A DNA stretch of 54,297 bases from Streptomyces hyderabadensis (lineage in GTDB: Bacteria > Actinomycetota > Actinomycetes > Streptomycetales > Streptomycetaceae). Both the position numbers and the translations under genes were made by a program. The notes under the pieces are model-generated. The model searched no databases. It was not told the origin of the DNA and worked only from the letters and a program-made list of their open reading frames with translations. The stretch spans positions 1 to 54,297 of the forward strand of contig NZ_JAIOJZ010000052.1 in NCBI RefSeq assembly GCF_020404845.1, written 5' to 3'. Shown in pieces: positions 43,484 through 50,388 of this stretch (positions are counted from its first letter, which is position 1; each line of letters starts with the position of its first letter).

Positions 43484-43864
43484 TGCGTGACCCCTTGTAG
43501 CCGTTCTGGGTGGATACGGTGTCCACGACCGTACAACTACGATCTAAGGAGATGAAAATATGACTCATTGCGAATCTAGCCGCAGACACCAGCGAAGTGG
43601 AAGAAAAGCGGCTGAATGGGGCACCGCTTGTGATGAAACGGCGCGGGTCCCACGCGCATGTCTGCTGCGTGGCCGCCCCCTCACGTAGAGTGCCGAAGAC
43701 GACACACAGCCCCGTAACTCTTTCGAGTGACCATCGTTGAGAGTGCGGAGGCGGTTGAAGGAACAAGTGCTCGGGCGGGCGTCCGGGACGGTCGACCGCA
43801 CAGGTGACGATTTCGTACCAGCCTGGAGGCTCAACGTGACGCGCATCAGCTGCGGAGGACGGCC
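43484..43864. other. Divergent control region between whiD and bldM
   Basis: A 381-bp gap, less GC-rich than average near 43540-43570. It carries the sigma-BldN-like bldM promoter at 43713-43740. Control sites for whiD must also lie here, but none was convincing. No gene is supported. Confidence 0.8.
43713..43740 (+). promoter_or_regulatory. Sigma-BldN-type promoter of bldM
   Basis: CGTAAC (43713-43718) and CGTTGA (43735-43740) are separated by 16 bp, matching the promoter known for BldN-dependent transcription of bldM in Streptomyces. It gives a leader of roughly 120 nt. Confidence 0.85.
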
Positions 43865-44476
43865 ATGACTTCCGTCCTCGTCTGCGACGACTCCCCGCTT
43901 GCCCGAGAGGCGCTCCGCCGCGCGGTCGCGACCGTGCCCGGCGTCGAGCGCGTGACGACGGCCGCCAACGGCGAGGAAGTCCTCCGCCGCTGGGGAGCCG
44001 ACCGCTCGGACCTGATTCTGATGGACGTGCGCATGCCCGGCCTGGGCGGCGTCGAGACCGTCCGGCGGCTGCTGTCCGCCGACCCCGGTGCGCGCATCAT
44101 CATGCTCACCGTCGCCGAGGACCTGGACGGCGTGGCCCTCGCGGTCGCCGCCGGCGCCCGTGGCTATCTGCACAAGGACGCCTCGCGCGCCGAGCTGCGC
44201 GCCACCGTCACCCAGGCCCTCGCCGACCCGACCTGGCGGCTCGCCCCGCGCCGGCTGCGCTCGGCCGAGATGGGCGCCGCGCCCACGCTCACCGCGCGTG
44301 AGATCCAGGTCCTGGAGGGCATGAGCCACGGCCGTTCCAACGCGGAGATCGGCCGTGAGCTGTTCCTCTCCGAGGACACGGTCAAGACCCACGCCCGTCG
44401 GCTCTTCAAGAAGCTCGGCGCCTCGGACCGGGCGCACGCCGTGGCGCTCGGCTTCCGGTGGGGCCTGGTTCGCTAG
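43865..44476 (+). CDS. bldM: Response regulator BldM
   Basis: A 203-aa atypical response regulator controlling aerial growth and sporulation. The receiver domain (about 1-120) has the Asp54 site in 'LILMDVRMPGLGG' and 'LHKDASRAELRA'. The LuxR-type HTH domain is at the C-terminus ('LTAREIQVLEGMSHGRSNAEIGRELFLSEDTVKTH'-like). BldM of this length is known to act without phosphorylation and to dimerise with WhiI. The ATG at 43865 follows GGAGGAC. It is preceded by a sigma-BldN promoter and divergent from whiD. Confidence 0.96.
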   Translation: MTSVLVCDDSPLAREALRRAVATVPGVERVTTAANGEEVLRRWGADRSDLILMDVRMPGLGGVETVRRLLSADPGARIIMLTVAEDLDGVALAVAAGARGYLHKDASRAELRATVTQALADPTWRLAPRRLRSAEMGAAPTLTAREIQVLEGMSHGRSNAEIGRELFLSEDTVKTHARRLFKKLGASDRAHAVALGFRWGLVR

Positions 44477-44666
44477 GGCCTCCCCGTGCGATGGAGTCCG
44501 ACCGGGCCCGTCGGGGGCATGGCGATCCCCGCTTATCGCGAGGTGAGCGGGGGTGACAAGGCGACCCGCCGGATGCCCGCTGCCCGTTTCGCCGCGGATG
44601 ACGCATCCTTGAGGTGTGGAGTTCCTCGGGGACGAGTCGGTCGAGCGGAAGGGGAGGGCGCAGGGG

Positions 44667-45344
44667 ATGAGTTCCGGCGCACCTGCTCATAACGCTTCGG
44701 TGCACAACAACGGGCACGGAGCCACGGATCGGACGGCCGCAAGGCACCATGGACCGATGCGTGACGACGAGGCGCCCCCGGACCAGGGGACGGTGGGTGG
44801 GCTCGTCCACCGCGCCGTAGACGGGGACGAGCAGGCCACGCACGACCTGCTCGCCCATGTCCACCCCCTGGCGCTGCGCTACTGCCGCACGCGTCTGTCC
44901 CGGCTGCCCGGCGACGCCCGGCACTTCGTCGAGGACCTCGCCCAGGAGGTCTGCGTCGCGGTGCTGCTCGCGCTGCCCCGCTACAAGGACACCGGACGCC
45001 CCTTCGAGGCGTTCGTCTTCGCCATCGCCGCCCACAAGGTCGCCGACCTCCAGCGCGCCGCGATGCGCCACCCCGGCTCGACGGCCGTCCCCTCCGACGA
45101 GATGCCCGAGCGGCCGGACGACTCACTGGGCCCCGAGGAGCGGGCACTGCTCAACAGCGACGCCGCCTGGGCCAAGAAACTGCTGGCCAACCTCCCGGAG
45201 AATCAGCGCGAGCTGCTCCTGCTGCGCATCGCGGTCGGCCTCACGGCCGAGGAGACCGGCCAGATGTTGGGAATGTCACCGGGCGCGGTGCGGGTCGCCC
45301 AGCACCGGGCGCTGAGCCGGCTGCGGGCGCTGGCGGAGCAGTAG
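44667..45344 (+). CDS. shbA: ECF sigma factor, ShbA/SigD type
   Basis: A 225-aa ECF sigma factor. Region 2 ('LALRYCRTRLSR', 'VEDLAQEVCVAVLLALPRYKDTGRPFEAF') and region 4 ('LPENQRELLLLRIAVGLTAEETGQMLGMSPGAVRVAQHRALSR'-type, split here) are clear. Its position beside the WhiB-type gene and guaB matches sigD in Mycobacterium and shbA in Streptomyces, where ShbA drives transcription of hrdB. The ATG at 44667 was chosen for the strong upstream AGGGGAGG; a GTG at 44616 and an ATG at 44757 are alternatives. Confidence 0.72.
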   Translation: MSSGAPAHNASVHNNGHGATDRTAARHHGPMRDDEAPPDQGTVGGLVHRAVDGDEQATHDLLAHVHPLALRYCRTRLSRLPGDARHFVEDLAQEVCVAVLLALPRYKDTGRPFEAFVFAIAAHKVADLQRAAMRHPGSTAVPSDEMPERPDDSLGPEERALLNSDAAWAKKLLANLPENQRELLLLRIAVGLTAEETGQMLGMSPGAVRVAQHRALSRLRALAEQ

Positions 45345-45412
45345 TTCACGAGGCGCCCAGGGACCGGTCCGCCTCGTACAAAAGCACGAAGGCCGCACGC
45401 TTCCTTGATCGT

Positions 45413-45438
45413 GGAATGAGCCACGTCCACTTCCCGTT
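45413..45438 (+). promoter_or_regulatory. Sigma-R-like promoter upstream of guaB
   Basis: GGAAT (45413-45417), an 18-bp spacer and GTT (45436-45438) fit the sigma-R consensus GGAAT-N18/19-GTT for disulfide-stress genes in S. coelicolor. It is 45 bp from the guaB start codon. It may add stress control to guaB. Confidence 0.6.
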
Positions 45439-45482
45439 AGCATGGACATCCGCACCGATCAAGGCCATTTGGGGAAGGTGTC

Positions 45483-46988
45483 ATGACTGCCAACGTCGAC
45501 GGAGTGCCCGAGAAATTCGCGACACTCGGGCTGACCTACGACGACGTGCTGCTGCTGCCGGGCGCCTCCGCGGTGCTTCCGAACGCGGTCGACACCTCGT
45601 CCCGCATCTCCCGCAACGTGCGGGTCAACATCCCGCTGCTGTCCGCGGCCATGGACAAGGTGACCGAGTCCCGGATGGCCATCGCCATGGCCCGCCAGGG
45701 CGGCGTCGGCGTCCTGCACCGCAACCTGTCCATCGAGGACCAGGCCAACCAGGTCGACCTGGTGAAGCGCTCCGAGTCGGGCATGGTGGCCAACCCCATC
45801 ACCATCCACCCGGACGCCACCCTCGGCGAGGCCGACGCCCTGTGCGCCAAGTTCCGCATCAGCGGCGTCCCGGTCACCGACGACGCGGGCAAGCTGCTCG
45901 GCATCGTCACCAACCGCGACATGGCCTTCGAGACCGACCGCACCCGGCGGGTGCGCGAGGTCATGACGCCGATGCCGCTGGTCACCGGCCAGGTCGGCAT
46001 CTCCGGCGTGGACGCCATGGAACTGCTGCGCCGCCACAAGATCGAGAAGCTTCCGCTGGTCGACGGCGACGGCGTCCTCAAGGGCCTGATCACGGTCAAG
46101 GACTTCGTCAAGGCCGAGCAGTACCCGCACGCCGCCAAGGACGCGGAGGGCCGCCTGCTCGTCGGCGCCGCCGTCGGCGCCAGCCCCGAGGCGCTCGACC
46201 GCGCCCAGGCCCTCGCCGAGGCCGGGGTGGACTTCCTCGTCGTCGACACCTCGCACGGCCACAACAGCAACGCGCTGAGCTGGATGTCGAAGATCAAGTC
46301 GAGCGTCGGCGTCGATGTCGTCGGCGGCAACGTCGCCACCCGGGACGGCGCCCAGGCCCTGATCGACGCCGGTGTGGACGGCATCAAGGTCGGTGTCGGC
46401 CCCGGCTCCATCTGCACCACCCGCGTCGTCGCCGGCATCGGCGTCCCGCAGGTCACCGCGATCTACGAGGCCTCCCTCGCCGCCCGTGCCGCCGGGGTGC
46501 CTCTGATCGGCGACGGCGGCCTGCAGTACTCCGGCGACATCGGCAAGGCGCTGGCCGCCGGTGCCGACACCGTGATGCTGGGCAGCCTGCTGGCGGGCTG
46601 CGAGGAGTCGCCGGGCGAGTTGCAGTTCATCAACGGCAAGCAGTTCAAGTCGTACCGCGGCATGGGCTCGCTGGGCGCCATGCAGTCCCGCGGCCAGGGC
46701 AAGTCGTACTCGAAGGACCGCTACTTCCAGGCCGAGGTCGCCTCCGACGACAAGCTCGTGCCCGAGGGCATCGAGGGCCAGGTCCCCTACCGGGGCCCGC
46801 TCGCCAACGTCCTGCACCAGCTCGTCGGCGGCCTGCGCCAGACCATGGGCTACGTCGGCGCCGCCACCATCGCCGAGATGGAGTCCAAGGGCCGCTTCGT
46901 CCGGATCACCTCCGCGGGCCTCAAGGAGAGCCACCCGCACGACATCCAGATGACGGTCGAGGCGCCGAACTACAGCCGCAGTAAGTAA
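45483..46988 (+). CDS. guaB: IMP dehydrogenase
   Basis: A 501-aa IMPDH converting IMP to XMP, the committed step to GMP. The catalytic Cys311 is in 'GVGPGSICTTRVVAG'. A CBS pair is inserted at about 100-220 ('MVANPITIHPDATLGEADALC', 'VREVMTP'). 'RGMGSLGAMQ' is the flap-side motif. The ATG at 45483 follows GGGGAAGG. The related guaB3 gene follows after 124 bp and a large hairpin. Confidence 0.97.
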   Translation: MTANVDGVPEKFATLGLTYDDVLLLPGASAVLPNAVDTSSRISRNVRVNIPLLSAAMDKVTESRMAIAMARQGGVGVLHRNLSIEDQANQVDLVKRSESGMVANPITIHPDATLGEADALCAKFRISGVPVTDDAGKLLGIVTNRDMAFETDRTRRVREVMTPMPLVTGQVGISGVDAMELLRRHKIEKLPLVDGDGVLKGLITVKDFVKAEQYPHAAKDAEGRLLVGAAVGASPEALDRAQALAEAGVDFLVVDTSHGHNSNALSWMSKIKSSVGVDVVGGNVATRDGAQALIDAGVDGIKVGVGPGSICTTRVVAGIGVPQVTAIYEASLAARAAGVPLIGDGGLQYSGDIGKALAAGADTVMLGSLLAGCEESPGELQFINGKQFKSYRGMGSLGAMQSRGQGKSYSKDRYFQAEVASDDKLVPEGIEGQVPYRGPLANVLHQLVGGLRQTMGYVGAATIAEMESKGRFVRITSAGLKESHPHDIQMTVEAPNYSRSK

Positions 46989-47051
46989 GCACCGCAGGCG
47001 GCAGCCTTCCGAGGGCGGCTCCGGAGCATCCGGGGCCGCCCTCTGCGGTGC
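46989..47051 (+). terminator. Nested hairpin between guaB and guaB3
   Basis: The outer arms GCACCGCA (46989-46996) and TGCGGTGC (47044-47051) enclose an inner stem GAGGGCGGC (47011-47019) with GCCGCCCTC (47035-47043). It begins right after the guaB stop. It is likely a terminator or attenuator, so guaB3 may be partly independent. Confidence 0.72.
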
Positions 47052-47112
47052 CCCGGCGCACCCGTCGGGGATACTGGAAGGCGCTGCAACGCATCAGGGA
47101 AAGGCCACAGAC

Positions 47113-48237
47113 GTGACTGAGATCGAGATCGGGCGCGGCAAGCGCGGCCGCCGGGCGTACGCCTTCGACGACATCGCCGTCGTCCCCAGCCGCCGTACGC
47201 GGGACCCGAAGGAGGTCTCGATCGCCTGGCAGATCGACGCCTACCGCTTCGAGCTGCCGTTCCTGGCCGCTCCCATGGACTCGGTCGTCTCCCCGGCCAC
47301 CGCCATCCGCATCGGCGAGCTGGGCGGCCTCGGCGTCCTCAACCTGGAAGGGCTCTGGACCCGGCACGAGGACCCGCAGCCGCTGCTCGACGAGATCGCG
47401 GAGCTGGACACCGACAACGCCACCCGCCGCCTCCAGGAGATCTACGCCGCTCCCATCAAGGAGGAGCTGATCGGGCAGCGCATCAAGGAGGTGCGCGACT
47501 CGGGCGTGGTCACCGCCGCCGCGCTCTCCCCGCAGCGCACCGCCCAGTTCTCCAAGGCCGTCGTGGACGCGGGCGTGGACATCTTCGTCATCCGCGGCAC
47601 CACGGTCTCCGCGGAGCACGTCTCCGGCTCGCACGAGCCGCTGAACCTGAAGCAGTTCATCTACGAGCTGGACGTCCCGGTGATCGTCGGCGGTTGCGCC
47701 ACCTACACCGCCGCCCTGCACCTGATGCGCACCGGTGCCGCGGGCGTCCTCGTCGGCTTCGGCGGCGGCGCCGCCCACACCACGCGCAACGTGCTGGGCA
47801 TCCAGGTGCCCATGGCCACCGCGGTCGCCGACGTGGCCGCCGCCCGCCGGGACTACATGGACGAGTCCGGCGGCCGGTACGTGCACGTCATCGCCGACGG
47901 CGGCGTCGGCTGGTCCGGCGACCTGCCCAAGGCCATCGCCTGCGGCGCCGACTCCGTGATGATGGGCTCCCCGCTGGCCCGCGCGACCGACGCGCCGGGC
48001 AAGGGCAACCACTGGGGCATGGAGGCCGTCAACGAGGAGCTGCCGCGCGGCAAGAAGGTCGACCTCGGCACGGTCGGCACCATCGAGGAGATCCTCACCG
48101 GCCCGTCCCGCAACCCCGACGGCTCGATGAACTTCTTCGGCGCCCTGCGCCGCGCCATGGCCACCACCGGCTACAGCGAGCTGAAGGAGTTCCAGCGCGT
48201 CGAGGTCACGGTCGCGGACTCGCAGCACCGGCGGTAG
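47113..48237 (+). CDS. guaB3: GuaB3 family IMP dehydrogenase-related protein
   Basis: A 374-aa (beta/alpha)8-barrel protein of the GuaB3 type, without CBS domains. It aligns with GuaB in 'FLAAPMDSVVSPATA', 'GGLGVLN' and 'IADGGVGWSGDLPKAIACGADSVMMGSPL'. In the segment equal to the catalytic loop, GuaB's S-I-C-T-T-R reads A-A-H-T-T-R, so the usual Cys is His222. The gene follows guaB as in Mycobacterium (guaB2-guaB3). A catalytic role is therefore doubtful or different. The GTG at 47113 starts it. Confidence 0.88.
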   Translation: MTEIEIGRGKRGRRAYAFDDIAVVPSRRTRDPKEVSIAWQIDAYRFELPFLAAPMDSVVSPATAIRIGELGGLGVLNLEGLWTRHEDPQPLLDEIAELDTDNATRRLQEIYAAPIKEELIGQRIKEVRDSGVVTAAALSPQRTAQFSKAVVDAGVDIFVIRGTTVSAEHVSGSHEPLNLKQFIYELDVPVIVGGCATYTAALHLMRTGAAGVLVGFGGGAAHTTRNVLGIQVPMATAVADVAAARRDYMDESGGRYVHVIADGGVGWSGDLPKAIACGADSVMMGSPLARATDAPGKGNHWGMEAVNEELPRGKKVDLGTVGTIEEILTGPSRNPDGSMNFFGALRRAMATTGYSELKEFQRVEVTVADSQHRR

Positions 48238-48252
48238 CCGCCACGGCATGTG

Positions 48253-48289
48253 AAGGGGCCGGTCACCCGGGTGGGGTGACCGGCCCCTT
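48253..48289 (+). terminator. Terminator of guaB3
   Basis: A perfect 15-bp stem pairs 48253-48267 (AAGGGGCCGGTCACC) with 48275-48289 (GGTGACCGGCCCCTT) around a seven-base loop and runs into TTCG. It starts about 15 bp after the guaB3 stop and is the clearest terminator in the window. Confidence 0.92.
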
Positions 48290-48528
48290 TCGCGTGCTCG
48301 GGGGCTCCTGAGGGGGCGCGTGACGCGGCGCGGGGGCGTGCGGTGGTGTTCGGGGCGAATACGCGCGGGAGGGCTGTGCCGGATCGGTAGTGTCCCTGAT
48401 CGGCGACCCGCTCTCTGGGGCGCCCCCTTCCAAGGAACCGTTCCGGACCCCGCTCCTCGGGGCCCGGCCCGAATTCCAGACGGACCGCCCCACCGGGATA
48501 TGGGCGGCATCGTGGAAGGGGGCGCGCC

Positions 48529-48624
48529 ATGGGCCGTCACCGCAAGTCCACCCGCTGGGACCGGCTCCGTCTGCGGATGGTGAAGTTCCGGAGGAGGTGC
48601 ATCTTGTGGATTTATGGGAAGTGA
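48529..48624 (+). CDS. Possible 31-aa basic peptide
   Basis: An open frame of 31 codons reads 'MGRHRKSTRWDRLRLRMV' then a basic, aromatic end 'KFRRRCILWIYGK'. It has a very strong ribosome binding site (GGAAGGGGG, about seven bases before ATG). About a third of the residues are Arg or Lys and one Cys is near the end. The stop codon falls at the start of the hairpin repeat downstream. No similarity to a known family is recognised. Translation is inferred only from the start signal and composition. Confidence 0.4.
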   Translation: MGRHRKSTRWDRLRLRMVKFRRRCILWIYGK

Positions 48625-48666
48625 GCGGCCACCCCTATGAGAGGTAGGGGTGGACACTCCGTTCAC
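48621..48666 (+). repeat. Hairpin repeat unit A
   Basis: A long nested stem pairs GTGAGCGG (48621-48628) with CCGTTCAC (48659-48666) and CCACCCCT (48629-48636) with AGGGGTGG (48646-48653), with a nine-base loop and a five-base bulge. The first 40 bases are repeated with about 33 matches at 48720-48759. It may be a structured RNA or a transcript end. Confidence 0.65.
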
Positions 48667-48671
48667 TTCTT

Positions 48672-48706
48672 TGGAGCCTGCCGCATTCCCAGTGCGGTGG
48701 GCTCCA
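48672..48706 (+). repeat. Hairpin between the repeat units
   Basis: TGGAGCC (48672-48678) pairs with GGCTCCA (48700-48706). Inside it CCGCA (48681-48685) pairs with TGCGG (48693-48697), with symmetric TG/TG bulges. The loop is TTCCCAG. It is followed by CCCTTTG. It could be a terminator. Confidence 0.6.
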
Positions 48707-48719
48707 CCCTTTGTGGATG

Positions 48720-48759
48720 GTGAGCGGCCGTCCCTAGGAGAAATAGGGGTGGACACCCA
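48720..48759 (+). repeat. Hairpin repeat unit B
   Basis: This is a diverged copy of unit A, sharing GTGAGCGGCC at its start and TAGGGGTGGACAC near its end. The pairing is weaker because both stem arms changed. The spacing between the copies is 99 bp. Confidence 0.65.
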
Positions 48760-48869
48760 TACCCGGCCGCAAAGCCCCTGCGGTGGGCACCATCCGCTCC
48801 TCACCGTACCGGCGCAGCCGCCCTCCCACCACCAACCCCGTGGCACGGTCACCCCCGTGCGCCCCCGGC

Positions 48870-50087
48870 TCACAACCGGTGCGCCGCCCCCGTGGGTGTG
48901 GCGCCCCGGGTGTCCAGGAGGAGCTGGGCCTTGACCGACAAGCCCTGGAGGTCGTAGGTGCGGTGCTGCTGGAGGAGGATCGTGAGGTCGGCGTCGGCGG
49001 CGGCCTCGTAGAGGGAGTCGGCGCGGGGGACGGGGCGGTCGGCGACGTTCCAGGACGGGATGTGCGGGTCGTGGTAGCTCACGGCGGCGCCCATGGACAT
49101 CAGGCGGGTCGCGATCTCCTCGGCCGGGGTGGCCTGCTGGTCGGCGAGGTCGGCCTTGTAGGTGACGCCGAGCAGGAGGATGCGGGCGCCGCGCGCGGAC
49201 TTGCCGTGCTCGTTGAGGAGGGCGGCGGCGCGCTGGACGACGTAGCGGGGCATCTGGGCGTTGACCTGCTGGGCCAGCTCCACCATGCGCAGGCTGTGCG
49301 GGGCCCGGCCGGTGAGGTCCTGGGGGACGGAGTGGCCGCCGACGCCGGGTCCGGGGCGGAAGGCCTGGAAGCCGAAGGGCTTGGTCTCCGCGCAGCGCAG
49401 CACGTCCCACAGGTCGACGCCGAGGTCGTCGCAGAGCACGGCCATCTCGTTGACCAGGGCGATGTTCACATGCCGGAAGTTGGTCTCCAGGAGCTGGACC
49501 GTCTCCGCCTCCCTCGGTCCCCGCGCGCGGACCACCTTGTCCGTGAGGCGGCTGTAGAAGGCGGCGGCCGACTCGGTGCAGGCGGGGGTGAGGCCGCCGA
49601 TGACCTTCGGGGTGTTGGCCGGGGTGAAGTCGCGGTTGCCGGGGTCCACGCGGCTGGGGGAGTAGGCGAGGTGGAAGTCGCGGCCGGCCCGCAGCCCCGA
49701 GCCCTGCTCCAGGAGCGGGCGCAGGAACTCCTCCGTCGTCCCGGGCCGCACCGGCGACTCCAGGATGACGGTGGTGTGCGGGCGCATGTGGGCGGCGAGG
49801 GTGCGGGCCGCGGCCTCCACCTGGGTGAGGTCCAGGCCGCCGTCCGCGCCCGGCGGCGTGGGCGCGCAGATGACCGCGGTGCGGACCCGGCCCAGCTCGG
49901 CCGGTCCGGTCGGTCCCGTCGGGGTGCGGAAGCCCGTGGCGAGCATCCGGCGCACCTCGGCGGGGGTGAGTGGGTCGGCCTCGGGGCCGGTGCGGTAGCC
50001 GAGGGTGGGGATGCCGGCGGCGACGGCGGCCTGGGCCAGCGGCAGGCCGTACGGGCCGAGTCCGATGACGGCGAGATCTGCGGGCAT
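48870..50087 (-). CDS. UDP-glucose/GDP-mannose dehydrogenase family protein, catalytic residues replaced
   Basis: A 405-aa nucleotide-sugar dehydrogenase homologue of the WecC/UgdH fold. The NAD motif 'VIGLGPYGLP' is intact, as are 'SPVRPGTTEEF', 'FRHVNIALVNEMAVLCDDLGVD'-type helix and 'LLGVTYKADLADQQATPA'. The usual active-site residues are not: the Glu in S-P-E-R is Ser145, the Lys is Gln198, the Asn four residues on is Thr202, and the Cys in G-G-H-C is Ser253. It is therefore unlikely to perform the normal oxidation. The ATG at 50087 is preferred over an upstream ATG at 50159. Confidence 0.85.
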   Translation of the reverse strand: MPADLAVIGLGPYGLPLAQAAVAAGIPTLGYRTGPEADPLTPAEVRRMLATGFRTPTGPTGPAELGRVRTAVICAPTPPGADGGLDLTQVEAAARTLAAHMRPHTTVILESPVRPGTTEEFLRPLLEQGSGLRAGRDFHLAYSPSRVDPGNRDFTPANTPKVIGGLTPACTESAAAFYSRLTDKVVRARGPREAETVQLLETNFRHVNIALVNEMAVLCDDLGVDLWDVLRCAETKPFGFQAFRPGPGVGGHSVPQDLTGRAPHSLRMVELAQQVNAQMPRYVVQRAAALLNEHGKSARGARILLLGVTYKADLADQQATPAEEIATRLMSMGAAVSYHDPHIPSWNVADRPVPRADSLYEAAADADLTILLQQHRTYDLQGLSVKAQLLLDTRGATPTGAAHRL

Positions 50088-50388
50088 GGCGTGGGCCGTC
50101 CTTCCCAGTAGCCGAAGCGGGACAGGTGCGCAAGCCCGGTGGACAGGACGGGCGAGCACAACGTCAGACTAGGAGTAAATATGACCGATTTGCGGTATTG
50201 ATCTGCGGAGTTTCGGCGAGTGTCGACGGCGCGCCGGCTGCCGGTAGGGACCGTGGGGAAGTTGTCCACAGGTTGGGGTCTGCGGCTGCCGAAGTCGGGC
50301 AGGCCGGTCAGAATCTGGGCATGGTGGGTACCAGGAACCGGGCTCGCCCGACGGGTGCGGCCGACGCGACCGACAGCGGGAGGCAGCA
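50088..50388. other. Divergent gap between the dehydrogenase homologue and glpD
   Basis: These 301 bases carry a lower-GC patch around 50160-50215 that could hold promoters for both directions, and a consensus DnaA box at 50262-50270. No gene is supported. Confidence 0.75.
50262..50270 (+). promoter_or_regulatory. Consensus DnaA box upstream of glpD
   Basis: TTGTCCACA is the preferred Streptomyces DnaA nonamer, in the same orientation and form as the one before tsaB. It is a single copy, so the role is unproven. Confidence 0.45.

Larger units (their letters stand above)
48238..48869 (+). other. 632-bp gap after guaB3
   Basis: From left to right this stretch holds the guaB3 terminator, about 240 bases with no clear signal, a possible 31-aa basic peptide gene (48529-48624), a long hairpin, a second hairpin and a diverged copy of the first unit. 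About 110 bases before the divergent dehydrogenase stop show nothing. It is the most structured non-coding region in the window. Confidence 0.75.

Noticed and set aside
48386..48395. TAGTGT as a -10 for the small peptide gene
   Set aside because: There is no acceptable -35 at 16-19 bp upstream, so no promoter was called.
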